NCBI RefSeq assembly: GCF_013407935.1
Contig: NZ_JACBZU010000001.1
Span: forward strand, 62,001-126,000
Reading direction: 5' to 3'
Source of the DNA: Allomuricauda sp. ARW1Y1
GTDB taxonomy: Bacteria > Bacteroidota > Bacteroidia > Flavobacteriales > Flavobacteriaceae
Length of the DNA stretch: 64,000 nucleotides
The notes beneath the pieces were generated by a model. The model did no database searches and was not told the DNA's origin. It saw only the letters and a program-made list of their open reading frames with translations. This document shows, one piece after another, positions 46,569 to 54,842 of this stretch (positions are counted from its first letter, which is position 1; each line of letters opens with the position of its first letter). Both the position numbers and the translations under genes were made by a program.

Positions 46569-46576
46569 CAAATGTA
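46569..46576 (-). promoter_or_regulatory. -7 promoter element TACATTTG upstream of the response regulator
   Basis: CAAATGTA on the plus strand reads TACATTTG on the minus strand, a perfect TAnnTTTG, 27-34 nt before the ATG at 46542. No TTG is placed at -33; the hexamer array (46623-46672) begins 46 nt upstream of it. Confidence 0.5.
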
Positions 46577-46622
46577 AAGATAATACACTTACGGGATAAA
46601 CGGTTAACGTTCATTTAATCTA

Positions 46623-46672
46623 GTAACATTATTGTAACAGAACTGAAATAAACACTTAACATACAACTAACA
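46623..46672. promoter_or_regulatory. Tandem hexamer array in strict 11-bp phase (candidate Pho box)
   Basis: Five hexamers start exactly 11 nt apart: GTAACA (46623), GTAACA (46634), GAAATA (46645, degenerate), TTAACA (46656) and CTAACA (46667). Four fit NTAACA. Direct repeats of 6-7 nt with an 11-nt period are the binding-site architecture of PhoB and of Bacillus PhoP (TTAACA-N5-TTAACA). The array lies between the PhoB-like gene and the TonB receptor, and its last repeat is 20 nt before a -7-like element (46693-46700), just where a -33 box would be, as in activator-dependent Pho promoters. That the neighbouring regulator binds it is inference. Confidence 0.72.
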
Positions 46673-46692
46673 CCGCTTTTACAACCTCCCCG

Positions 46693-46700
46693 TTTCTTTG
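46693..46700 (+). promoter_or_regulatory. -7-like element TTTCTTTG upstream of the TonB receptor
   Basis: TTTCTTTG differs from TAnnTTTG at one position. It is 20 nt after the last hexamer of the array and 27 nt before the ATG at 46728. The missing -33 box and imperfect -7 fit a promoter that depends on an activator bound to the array. Confidence 0.45.
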
Positions 46701-46727
46701 CCCCGAATTAATACGACAGCGTAGAGT

Positions 46728-49553
46728 ATGAAAACATATCTATTATTTGCCTTTTCTTTATTTACCCTGGTGCTATCCGCCCAACAGAACGGAAGCGTTG
46801 TAGGGAAACTTACGGACAAGGAGCTTAACAATGAACCTCTACCCTTTGCCAACGTGCTGATTAAAGGGACTACAAAGGGGACAACTTCCGACTTTGATGG
46901 TCTTTTCCAGATTGAAGATGTAGAACCGGGAACCTATACCTTAGTATTTAGTTTCTTGGGCTATGAAACCTTGGAAGTGCCTAATGTTGTTGTTGAGGCG
47001 GGCAAGGTAACCGAAATCAATGCCGGTCTTGGTGCCAGTAGCGTTGGTCTTGATGAAGTGGTAGTGACCACAACGGCAAGAAAGGATTCTGAAATAGCCC
47101 TTTTGCTCCAACAAAAGAACGCTTTGGTGATGCAAGAGGCCATTAGTGCGGAAGCATTGACCTTAAAAGGTATTGATGATGCAGCAGCTGCCGTGGCCCA
47201 GATTTCAGGTATTTCAAAACAACAGGGGTCGAGTAACGTATATGTGAGAGGTCTTGGTGATCGTTACCAGAACACCACCATGAACGGTCTTTCACTCCCA
47301 TCCAATGATGTGGAAAAAAAGAACATCAACTTAGATCTTTTCGGTTCCAGTATCATTGAAAATGTGGCTGTTAGCAAAGCATACAGCCCTACATTTTACG
47401 GCGATTTCGCCGCAGGAAATGTTAATGTAGATTCAAAAGAGTACACTGGAGATGGTTACTTGGAAGTTTCTATGGGCAGTGGAATCAACACCAATGCCGC
47501 TGGCGAAGATTTTGTAAAGAGTGAAGGTACCAGCGATTTTGGTTTCTACAATAGATATGACAACAATCCATTTGCAGTAGTTCTCTCCCATGGCGTAGAC
47601 CCTGAAGCTGCCTGGGACCCTATTAACATTAACGGGGCAATTGAGGGTGGTTATTCCTTCGACTTCAATGATGACAAGTCCAGATTGAGCTTTTTTGGCG
47701 CGGCAAGTTTTGCCAATGGTTATGAGATTTGGGAAGGACCTGCTAGGGACTTTACCAATGTGCTTAAGGTAGACTTTCCAGATGTTCGAGAGTTTGCATA
47801 CAAATCGACCACCACAGCTTTAGCAAATGTTACATATCGCATCAACACCGAAAACAAGGTGAAGTTCAGTTCATTATTTGTGAATAGCGCCGCCGACAGG
47901 GTTGGCTATTATGGCGTGAACGGTCAGGGAAGAAACCGTGATGCCATATTGGACACGGACCAAGGCTTTTATGTAATGAACGTTCAGTTTAACCAAGATA
48001 TGATTTTTGTAAATCAATTGACCGGTCAACATTTGTTCGATGATAAACTTTCATTGGATTGGGGCGTTGGTTTCAACAAAGTGTTTTCAGATGAGCCGGA
48101 CAGAAAACGTATCACCTTAGAAAACTATCAATTGGCATTGGACAACGACGATACCACCAATCCGGTATTCTACACCAACATTCCTTTTGATAACCAACGT
48201 TTTTTTCAAAGTATAGATGAAAACGAGCTAAACAGCTTTATGAACTTGGGCTATAAGGTTTCTGATAAGGTTAAGTTCAATTTTGGCTACAATGGAAGGA
48301 GGAAAGAACGTAGGTTCAGCAGCATCCGTTATGGCTATGATATTGTAAATAGGGACAATACGCCTGTAACCGATGTAAACAACCTCAACTCCATTTTTAA
48401 TGTAGAAAACATTAATATTCCCTCAGGTGCAGGACTTTGGAATACCATTGTTCTTAATCCTATCACCAATGAAATTGGCAATACCAACCGACCTGGTTTA
48501 CCAGAGAACACTTATAAAGGTAATTTGGGAATCCATGCTTTCTATACCACGGCAGAGCTAGGCCTAACAGATAAACTAAGCCTTGTGCCCGGTATTCGTA
48601 TCGAATCTTTCAGCCAAAAAGTGGAGTACGATGTAATCAATATCAGTCCCGTAGACCCAGGTTTTAGGGAAGTTTACGAAAACATCTTTTTACCTAGCTT
48701 GAACGTAAAATATGCCCTGAATGAAAATTCGAACCTAAGGGCTGGATTCAGCAAAACCGCTTCTTTTCCAGAATTTAAGGAGGTTGCCCCTTTTGTTTAC
48801 GAATCGGTAACCCAAAGGGTGGGTGGTAACCCTGATCTTTTGGGCGGTTTGAACGGTGATGGCGCCACTTATTCAGATATCTATAACTACGACCTTAAAT
48901 ATGAATGGTTCTTGGAAAGAGGGGAAATCATCTCCTTGGCGGCTTTCGCAAAAACAATCAAGAACCCTGTGAACCGAGTCGTTGCAGCCGATGCAACAGG
49001 TACACAACGCTATTTTAGGACAGGTGACCAAGCGGATATTTACGGGGTTGAATTGGAGGCCAGAAAAAATCTTGTGATGGACAGCGACGAAAACGCCATT
49101 GTTTCCATGGGATTGAATGCGGCCTACACCCACACCGAACAGGACTTAAAAGATATCCCTGCCGGTACTGAAAACACCTTTGGAACCTCATTCGACCGAT
49201 CTTCAGATCAGTTGGAAGGGGCGTCTCCATTCATTATTAAAGCGGATTTAAACTATAGTCCCACATTTGGAAATTATAAACCGAAAGCCACAGTGGCCTT
49301 CTCTTATTTTTCCGATCGTATTTTCTCTTTAGGGGCCGGTAGCTTGGGCAACATAGTTGAAAAGGCTGTCCCCACATTGAATTTCGTGTGGCAAAACTCT
49401 TTTGGAGAGCACTTTGAAGCCAATCTTTCAGCCAAAAATATTTTGGACCCAGATATCACCTTCGTTAGAGAGGGTACTGATTTGGGCGACATTGTAATAA
49501 GAGAGTATAACCTTGGGGTTAACATTGGGCTAACCCTTAAATATAAATTTTAA
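46728..49553 (+). CDS. TonB-dependent outer-membrane receptor
   Basis: A 941-residue receptor with a signal peptide (to ~18, before AQQNG), a carboxypeptidase-regulatory-like domain at ~20-105 (PLPFANVLIKGTTKGTTSDFDG), a TonB-box-like segment LDEVVVTTTARK, a plug (VYVRGLGDRYQNTTMNG) and a long barrel ending in LGVNIGLTLKYKF. It is not the SusC type: no SusD follows. The downstream 397-residue lipoprotein starts 21 nt after its stop, so the two form a unit that ends at the 50794-50826 terminator. Location next to a PhoB-like array suggests uptake of a phosphorus compound; the ligand is not known. Confidence 0.92.
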   Translation: MKTYLLFAFSLFTLVLSAQQNGSVVGKLTDKELNNEPLPFANVLIKGTTKGTTSDFDGLFQIEDVEPGTYTLVFSFLGYETLEVPNVVVEAGKVTEINAGLGASSVGLDEVVVTTTARKDSEIALLLQQKNALVMQEAISAEALTLKGIDDAAAAVAQISGISKQQGSSNVYVRGLGDRYQNTTMNGLSLPSNDVEKKNINLDLFGSSIIENVAVSKAYSPTFYGDFAAGNVNVDSKEYTGDGYLEVSMGSGINTNAAGEDFVKSEGTSDFGFYNRYDNNPFAVVLSHGVDPEAAWDPININGAIEGGYSFDFNDDKSRLSFFGAASFANGYEIWEGPARDFTNVLKVDFPDVREFAYKSTTTALANVTYRINTENKVKFSSLFVNSAADRVGYYGVNGQGRNRDAILDTDQGFYVMNVQFNQDMIFVNQLTGQHLFDDKLSLDWGVGFNKVFSDEPDRKRITLENYQLALDNDDTTNPVFYTNIPFDNQRFFQSIDENELNSFMNLGYKVSDKVKFNFGYNGRRKERRFSSIRYGYDIVNRDNTPVTDVNNLNSIFNVENINIPSGAGLWNTIVLNPITNEIGNTNRPGLPENTYKGNLGIHAFYTTAELGLTDKLSLVPGIRIESFSQKVEYDVINISPVDPGFREVYENIFLPSLNVKYALNENSNLRAGFSKTASFPEFKEVAPFVYESVTQRVGGNPDLLGGLNGDGATYSDIYNYDLKYEWFLERGEIISLAAFAKTIKNPVNRVVAADATGTQRYFRTGDQADIYGVELEARKNLVMDSDENAIVSMGLNAAYTHTEQDLKDIPAGTENTFGTSFDRSSDQLEGASPFIIKADLNYSPTFGNYKPKATVAFSYFSDRIFSLGAGSLGNIVEKAVPTLNFVWQNSFGEHFEANLSAKNILDPDITFVREGTDLGDIVIREYNLGVNIGLTLKYKF

Positions 49554-49574
49554 TTCTATCTAAATTTCTGACAA

Positions 49575-50768
49575 ATGAAAAACAAGTTTTTATTTTTAGG
49601 TATAGCCGCTGCTTTGTTCATTGCCTGTGAAGCAGACGATACCTCAGATATTGTTATCACCGATAACAGTGTAACGAACAATACCACCAACAACACAAGC
49701 GGTGGTGGTGGAGAAGAAGTAACTGCCGTAAGCCTAAATGGGTTGTACACCCAAGATCTTACATTAGATCCAGACATCGCTTACACCGTAACCGGGCCAG
49801 TACTTATGGCAAACGGAACTACCCTTACTATTCCTGCTGGCATGACCATAGAGGTGGAGCCTATTGGAGTAAACGCCTATATTGCCATTCAGCAAGGGGC
49901 GCAAATCAATGCAAACGGAACTGCTGCAAATCCAATAGTATTCACTTCAAACAGTTCCGATCCAGGACCTGGTGATTGGGGTGGATTGATTATCTTGGGA
50001 AGAGCGCCTATCAACTCGACTCCTGACGGGTCTACTGATATCGCTACCTCTGAAGTTGGTGCATTGGCTTATGGCGGAAATACTCCAGCAGATAATTCTG
50101 GAGTTATCCGATATGTGCGTATAGAGTATGCCGGTGGTGCCATTGATGGCAATGCCGAGTTGAACGGACTTTCCCTTTACGCCGTAGGAAACGGAACCTT
50201 AATCGATTATGTGCAAGTGTACGAAGGCTCTGACGACGGATTCGAATTCTTTGGTGGAACAGTTGAAGCTAGTCACTTGGTTGTAGTTAATGCTGAGGAT
50301 GACTCTATCGACTGGACCGAAGGATTTACCGGGGTACTTACAGATGTATATGTACAACACGGAGGTACCATCAACGACAAAGCTTTTGAATGTGACGGTT
50401 TCAATACTGACTTCAGCAATGAAGCAGGCTATTTCTCCAACCCAACCGTAACCAATGTAACTGTGGTAGGTGGACCCAATAACGCTGGCGAAGCTGTAAG
50501 ATTGCGTGCCGGAACACAAGGCACCTTCACAAATGTATTGGTTATCGATTTCGAGGAAGCGTTTGACTTGGATGACGCTGATACGGGTCAAGGTGTATTG
50601 GATGACCTTTTGAATATTGTAGACGTTACTTTCACCAACGTTACCGTAACCTTGAAAAACGATACTGGAGCTATTTTTGACGAAACCGACGTTATCTCTG
50701 GTGTTGGGAATGGTACTGGAACTGACATTGCAACTTGGGGTGCTGGTTGGACCGTAGGTATCAACTAA
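49575..50768 (+). CDS. Surface lipoprotein with beta-helix-like repeats
   Basis: A 397-residue lipoprotein (lipobox FIAC, Cys16), then a Thr/Asn/Gly-rich linker (NNTTNNTSGGGG) and a long beta-rich region. Repeats such as IPAGMTIEVEPIG, DWGGLIILGRAPIN, GVIRYVRIEYAGG and FTNVLVIDFEEAFDLDD look like a right-handed beta-helix. Databases sometimes label such proteins multidrug transporter, which the sequence does not support. It is in an operon with the TonB receptor and may be a surface binding partner; that is inference. A strong terminator follows. Confidence 0.72.
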   Translation: MKNKFLFLGIAAALFIACEADDTSDIVITDNSVTNNTTNNTSGGGGEEVTAVSLNGLYTQDLTLDPDIAYTVTGPVLMANGTTLTIPAGMTIEVEPIGVNAYIAIQQGAQINANGTAANPIVFTSNSSDPGPGDWGGLIILGRAPINSTPDGSTDIATSEVGALAYGGNTPADNSGVIRYVRIEYAGGAIDGNAELNGLSLYAVGNGTLIDYVQVYEGSDDGFEFFGGTVEASHLVVVNAEDDSIDWTEGFTGVLTDVYVQHGGTINDKAFECDGFNTDFSNEAGYFSNPTVTNVTVVGGPNNAGEAVRLRAGTQGTFTNVLVIDFEEAFDLDDADTGQGVLDDLLNIVDVTFTNVTVTLKNDTGAIFDETDVISGVGNGTGTDIATWGAGWTVGIN

Positions 50769-50793
50769 CCATCCTTTCAAAATAAGATATTGT

Positions 50794-50826
50794 AAGCCCC
50801 CGGCATTCCGGGGGCTTCTTTTTTGC
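50794..50826 (+). terminator. Rho-independent terminator after the TonB receptor operon
   Basis: AAGCCCCCGG (50794-50803), loop CATT, CCGGGGGCTT (50808-50817), then CTTTTTT. A 10-bp GC-rich perfect stem. Confidence 0.92.
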
Positions 50827-50887
50827 ATTTCATCGAAAAGTAAACCTCTATTTGTCAAAAGGTTCCGCTTTCGCATTCCAATTTTTA

Positions 50888-50895
50888 TATATTTG
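50888..50895 (+). promoter_or_regulatory. -7 promoter element TATATTTG
   Basis: Perfect TAnnTTTG match 28 nt before the ATG of the 103-residue sorting-domain protein. No -33 box at normal distance. Confidence 0.45.
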
Positions 50896-50922
50896 TGGCA
50901 TAGCCTTTGTAACCATTAACGT

Positions 50923-51234
50923 ATGAAGCACCTTTACCTCGTCATGTTATTATTTGTCTGCACCCTTGGGTTTTCTCAGGAAAACGCTAGGTCCAACGCA
51001 GATATTGACGGGTTTAAGCTCTACCCCAACCCGGTTACCCAAGGCAAAGTGTATATAGAAACCACACTCAACGCACCCAAAAAAATTCTGGTTTTTGATG
51101 TTTTGGGCACACAAGTTCTCCAAACCACCATTTTAGGCAAGGAACTCAACCTCTCGGAATTGGACAAAGGCGTCTATATTCTTCGCGTGTTCGAGTACAA
51201 CAAAGTGGCGACTAGAAAGCTCATTGTGAAATAG
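50923..51234 (+). CDS. Minimal T9SS sorting-domain protein (first of a pair)
   Basis: A 103-residue protein made of a signal peptide (to ~19, FSQEN) and then almost only a type A T9SS C-terminal sorting domain: FKLYPNPVTQGKVYI, KILVFDVLGTQVL, LDKGVYILRV and RKLIVK. In T9SS cargo this domain is normally the tail of a large secreted enzyme, but here there is no cargo. A paralogue follows 146 nt downstream. The two may be exported surface peptides, competitors or decoys for the export machinery, or remnants; none can be decided from sequence. Confidence 0.8.
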   Translation: MKHLYLVMLLFVCTLGFSQENARSNADIDGFKLYPNPVTQGKVYIETTLNAPKKILVFDVLGTQVLQTTILGKELNLSELDKGVYILRVFEYNKVATRKLIVK

Positions 51235-51380
51235 TTCCGTACTTTTTCCCAAAACATCCATCTGCCAAACCACAACAATCAACGCTTTACCACCCATTTT
51301 AGTGTTTTCACAACATAAAATGGCTCAAATTGCCGTGTTGATTTACTTTTATATTGCACATAGACCCCAAATCAGCGCAT

Positions 51381-51707
51381 ATGAAGAAAATCTACTTTGT
51401 ATTACTACTTATGGCTTTACCTTTGTTTTCTTTCGGTCAAGACTTAGTTACCGTGAACAACGAACCGGTACAAGAGCTACAGGGTTTTAAAATGTACCCT
51501 AATCCCGCATATGGGAACGAAGTTTACATTACCACCGAAACCAACGGTGTAAAGGATATTAAGATCTATGATGTATTTGGAGAAGTGGTGCTCACCAGCC
51601 GAATCACGACCAACACTCTCGACATTTCACGATTGGTGCCGGGTGTTTATGTACTCCAAGTAACAGAACGCAAAAAAACCATGACCAGAAAACTGGTCGT
51701 CAAATAA
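51381..51707 (+). CDS. Minimal T9SS sorting-domain protein (second of a pair)
   Basis: A 108-residue paralogue of the preceding gene, with a signal peptide (KKIYFVLLLMALPLFSFGQ) and a sorting domain FKMYPNPAYGNEVYI, DIKIYDVFGEVVLTSRI, LVPGVYVLQV and RKLVVK. ATG 51381 is preferred to the in-frame ATG 51354, since it starts the signal peptide. It ends before a strong hairpin terminator at 51727-51759. The tail pattern matches the preceding protein closely, so the pair is a local duplication. Confidence 0.8.
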   Translation: MKKIYFVLLLMALPLFSFGQDLVTVNNEPVQELQGFKMYPNPAYGNEVYITTETNGVKDIKIYDVFGEVVLTSRITTNTLDISRLVPGVYVLQVTERKKTMTRKLVVK

Positions 51708-51726
51708 ACCATACTTCATCATTTTT

Positions 51727-51759
51727 AAGGCCCTTTTCCGAAAGGGCCTTTTTATTTTT
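51727..51759 (+). terminator. Rho-independent terminator after the sorting-domain pair
   Basis: AAGGCCCTTT (51727-51736), loop TCCG, AAAGGGCCTT (51741-51750), then TTTATTTTT. Perfect 10-bp stem. Confidence 0.92.
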
Positions 51760-51762
51760 GGG

Positions 51763-51770
51763 TACTTTTG
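51763..51770 (+). promoter_or_regulatory. -7 promoter element TACTTTTG before the LuxE-like gene
   Basis: Perfect TAnnTTTG, 7 nt before the ATG at 51778. The matching -33 position falls inside the upstream terminator and has no TTG. The leader would be nearly absent. Confidence 0.45.
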
Positions 51771-51777
51771 CTCAAGG

Positions 51778-52764
51778 ATGAAACAGTTTGAGACCCATCG
51801 GATTTTCAATATTGAAAAGGCAAATGAATTCAATGATTTGGCCTTGGATGTTTTTCGTTTCCAGTTTGAAAACAATGTAGTCTATCAGGACTTTTGTCAA
51901 CACCTAAAAAAAGGACCTGAAACCGTTTCGCATTATCTCGACATCCCTTTTTTACCCATATCCTTCTTTAAGACCCATCGCGTGCTTTCCACCCAAAAAG
52001 AAGTCGAAACCATTTTCACGAGCAGCGGAACCACACAAAGCAAGACCAGCAAACATTTAGTGCCGGACATCAAACTATATGAAAACAGTTTTTTAAGGGC
52101 CTTTGAATATTTTTATGAAGCTCCCGAAGAAATCTGCATTTTGGCATTGTTGCCCTCTTATTTGGAAAGGGAAGGTTCCTCGCTCATTTATATGGTCGAC
52201 TATTTAATCAAAAAATCAAATCATCCTGATAGCGGATTTTACCTTCACAACCTCGATGAACTTCACCGAAAATTGCTTGACCTAAAGCAAAAAAACACCA
52301 AAACCCTTTTGATAGGCGTGTCGTTTGCTCTACTGGACCTGGCCGAGCAATTCCCTATGAAACTCAACAACACGACGGTCATGGAGACGGGAGGGATGAA
52401 GGGACGTCGTAAGGAACTCATTCGCGAAGAACTCCATCATATCCTAACCCAAGGGTTGGGTGTTGATAGGATTCATTCCGAGTATGGGATGACCGAGCTC
52501 TTATCACAAGCTTACTCCAAGGGCAATGGGATTTTCCAAACACCCCCTTGGATGAAAATCATCACTCGCGATACCGAGGACCCCCTCAGCATCCAAGCCT
52601 ACGGAAAAACCGGGGGTATCAACGTAATCGATTTGGCCAATGTTTACTCGTGTTCCTTTATCGCCACACAAGATTTAGGGAAAACTCATGCCAATGGCAG
52701 TTTTGAGGTGTTGGGGCGGTTTGATGATTCGGATATCCGTGGCTGTAATTTAATGGTACTGTAA
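51778..52764 (+). CDS. LuxE-like acyl-protein synthetase family enzyme
   Basis: A 328-residue protein of the acyl-activating LuxE family. It has IFTSSGTTQSKTSKH, an adenylate-forming P-loop-like Ser/Thr/Gly motif, and SEYGMTELLSQAY, the adenine-binding motif of adenylating enzymes. It should activate a carboxylate as acyl-AMP and pass it to a protein or a thiol. There is no luxC, luxD or luxAB here, so it is not for bioluminescence. The substrate is unknown; it stands as a single gene between a terminator and the cupin gene. Confidence 0.78.
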   Translation: MKQFETHRIFNIEKANEFNDLALDVFRFQFENNVVYQDFCQHLKKGPETVSHYLDIPFLPISFFKTHRVLSTQKEVETIFTSSGTTQSKTSKHLVPDIKLYENSFLRAFEYFYEAPEEICILALLPSYLEREGSSLIYMVDYLIKKSNHPDSGFYLHNLDELHRKLLDLKQKNTKTLLIGVSFALLDLAEQFPMKLNNTTVMETGGMKGRRKELIREELHHILTQGLGVDRIHSEYGMTELLSQAYSKGNGIFQTPPWMKIITRDTEDPLSIQAYGKTGGINVIDLANVYSCSFIATQDLGKTHANGSFEVLGRFDDSDIRGCNLMVL

Positions 52765-52880
52765 AGTTTTAGGGGCGGTTTTTCTACCATCTATACATGA
52801 AATAGACCCTCTTATGTAGTAAATGGGTACTTCTTTGAACGTTTTTAACTATTTTGAAAGGATAACCAAACAAACGTAAA

Positions 52881-53426
52881 ATGAATAGAAATGCATTTTT
52901 AAAAAGAGGGGCACTTTCAGCCGCGGCACTTGCATCGCTGCCAGCCTTTGCCCATTTTTCCGCTAAAGAAGAAAGTGAAAGCACCAATCTAAAGCCTAAA
53001 ATCGTTAGAAAAGGCGAAGGGAAAAAAGTGAATGTTATTGGAGACCAACAAACTTTTAAACTAACCAGTGAAGACACCAATGGCCTTTTCACCCTAATTG
53101 AGGAAGTAAATCCGCCTGGCACCATGATTCCTCCCCATGTACATACCAATGAAGATGAGATCTTCAAGGTTTTGGAAGGCGAACTTGAAGTTACTGTGGG
53201 AGAGGAAACCACTATATTAAAGGCCGGTGATTTGGCATTTGCGCCAAAAAATGTACCACATACTTGGAAAGTGGTGGGCGATCAAGATTGTAAAACAATT
53301 CTGAGTGTTTTCCCAGCAGGACTGGAACTGATGTTCGAAGAATTGGGCAACCTGCCCGCAGGACCACCGGACTTTGCGAAAGTGAGTGAAATCTGCGGTC
53401 GATATGGTATATCATTCATATCCTAA
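52881..53426 (+). CDS. Exported cupin-domain protein
   Basis: A 181-residue protein with a signal-like N-terminus (KRGALSAAALASLPAFA) and one cupin barrel. Motif 1 is PPHVHTNEDEIFKVLEGELEV with His, His and Glu metal ligands, and motif 2 is GDLAFAPKNVPHTWKV with the last His. The Phe-rich C-terminal part (ELMFEELGNL) is shared by a cupin subfamily. Such proteins can be dioxygenases, isomerases or binding proteins; the function is unknown. It ends 4 nt before the bidirectional terminator shared with tyrS. Confidence 0.8.
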   Translation: MNRNAFLKRGALSAAALASLPAFAHFSAKEESESTNLKPKIVRKGEGKKVNVIGDQQTFKLTSEDTNGLFTLIEEVNPPGTMIPPHVHTNEDEIFKVLEGELEVTVGEETTILKAGDLAFAPKNVPHTWKVVGDQDCKTILSVFPAGLELMFEELGNLPAGPPDFAKVSEICGRYGISFIS

Positions 53427-53429
53427 GCA

Positions 53430-53455
53430 AAAAGCCATCTTTAAAGATGGCTTTT
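53430..53455. terminator. Bidirectional terminator between cupin gene and tyrS
   Basis: A perfect 26-nt palindrome, AAAAGCCATCTTT / AAAGATGGCTTTT. The A-run and T-run at its ends make it work for both convergent genes. Confidence 0.9.
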
Positions 53456-53458
53456 AAT

Positions 53459-54757
53459 TTATTCACCCACTACCAACACAAAGTAATTTTTTTTGCCTCG
53501 TTGTAACAGCACAAATTTATCATTGATCAAATCGGCCGAAGTAATCAAATAATCTTCCTTTACTTTTTCTTTGTTGACCGATATGGAATTTTGTTTCAAC
53601 TCTCGTCTGGCCTCGCCATTAGAACCCAAAAATCCAGTTTTGGCGGATAATGCCCCTATCATATCCAAACCGGGTTCAAGCTCTTTCTTGGAAATAGTAG
53701 CTTGAGGAACACCATCAAAAACATCTAAAAAAGTCTTCTCATTCAATTTTTTTAAATCTTCAGAGGTGGATTTACCAAAAAGAATATCGCTGGCCTTAAT
53801 AGCATTTTCCAAATCCTCTTCAGAATGTACCATAGTGGTAACTTCTTCCGCCAATTTCTTTTGAAGTGCCCTTTGATGTGGTGCCTCTTTATGCTGTTCC
53901 ACAAGGTCTTCAATCTCATCTTTGGTCAAAAACGTGAAGATTTTGATGTATTTTTCGGCATCCTCATCCGAAGTATTCAACCAATACTGATAAAATTTAT
54001 AGGGCGAGGTACGTTCCGCATCCAGCCAGATATTTCCTCCTTCGGTTTTTCCGAACTTAGTCCCATCGGCCTTTGTAATCAACGGGCAGGTTAGGGCAAA
54101 GCCTTTCCCACCGCCAATTCGTCTGATCAATTCCGTTCCCGTGGTGATGTTGCCCCATTGGTCGCTACCGCCCATCTGAAGGGTACAATCGTGGTTCTGG
54201 TAGAGATACAAAAAATCGTAGCCCTGAACCAACTGATAGGTAAACTCGGTGAAGGACATCCCTTCCTTTGCATCGGAGGACAACCGCTTTTTCACGGAAT
54301 CCTTCGCCATCATATAATTGACCGTTATATGTTTTCCCACATCGCGGATAAAGGCCAAGAACGAAAAGTTTTTCATCCAATCGTAATTGTTCACCAGAAC
54401 CGCGGCGTTGGGTGCACCACTCTCAAAGTCCAAAAAACGGCTCAATTGACCTTTAAGGGCCTCTTCATTATGGCGAAGTGTTTTTTCATCCAAAAGATTC
54501 CGCTCCGCGGATTTTCCGGAAGGATCACCGATCATCCCAGTCGCTCCGCCCACGAGTGCATAAGGCTTATGGCCTGCCAATTGAAAATGCTTGAGCATCA
54601 TTACACCCACCAAATGTCCAATGTGCAACGAATCGGCAGTTGGGTCGATACCCACGTATGCGGCCCTCATTTCTTCCATTAGGTGTTCCTCGGCTCCTGG
54701 CATCACATCGTGTACCATTCCCCTCCATTGCAGTTCTTGAACAAAATTCTTCGTCAT
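53459..54757 (-). CDS. tyrS: Tyrosine--tRNA ligase
   Basis: A 432-residue class I tRNA synthetase that charges tRNA(Tyr). The HIGH motif is at 45-48 (DSLHIGHLV), preceded by [11 protein letters not shown]. The KMSKS-like motif is KFGKT (~234), typical of bacterial TyrRS, and the C-terminal S4-like RNA-binding domain ([14 protein letters not shown]) is present. ATG 54757 (M-T-K-N-F-V) is the start; the frame upstream to 54802 is not conserved. A -7 element TATATTTG lies at 54780-54787. Confidence 0.96.
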   Translation of the reverse strand: MTKNFVQELQWRGMVHDVMPGAEEHLMEEMRAAYVGIDPTADSLHIGHLVGVMMLKHFQLAGHKPYALVGGATGMIGDPSGKSAERNLLDEKTLRHNEEALKGQLSRFLDFESGAPNAAVLVNNYDWMKNFSFLAFIRDVGKHITVNYMMAKDSVKKRLSSDAKEGMSFTEFTYQLVQGYDFLYLYQNHDCTLQMGGSDQWGNITTGTELIRRIGGGKGFALTCPLITKADGTKFGKTEGGNIWLDAERTSPYKFYQYWLNTSDEDAEKYIKIFTFLTKDEIEDLVEQHKEAPHQRALQKKLAEEVTTMVHSEEDLENAIKASDILFGKSTSEDLKKLNEKTFLDVFDGVPQATISKKELEPGLDMIGALSAKTGFLGSNGEARRELKQNSISVNKEKVKEDYLITSADLINDKFVLLQRGKKNYFVLVVGE

Positions 54758-54779
54758 GATCGGTTTTTTGGAATAGCTG

Positions 54780-54787
54780 CAAATATA
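54780..54787 (-). promoter_or_regulatory. -7 promoter element TATATTTG upstream of tyrS
   Basis: CAAATATA on the plus strand reads TATATTTG on the minus strand, 23-30 nt before the tyrS ATG. No -33 box at the usual distance. Confidence 0.5.
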
Positions 54788-54842
54788 AAATGAAGTTGGC
54801 ATTTTGCTCCATATTTCCGCAACAAATAGGTACTTTTACCTT

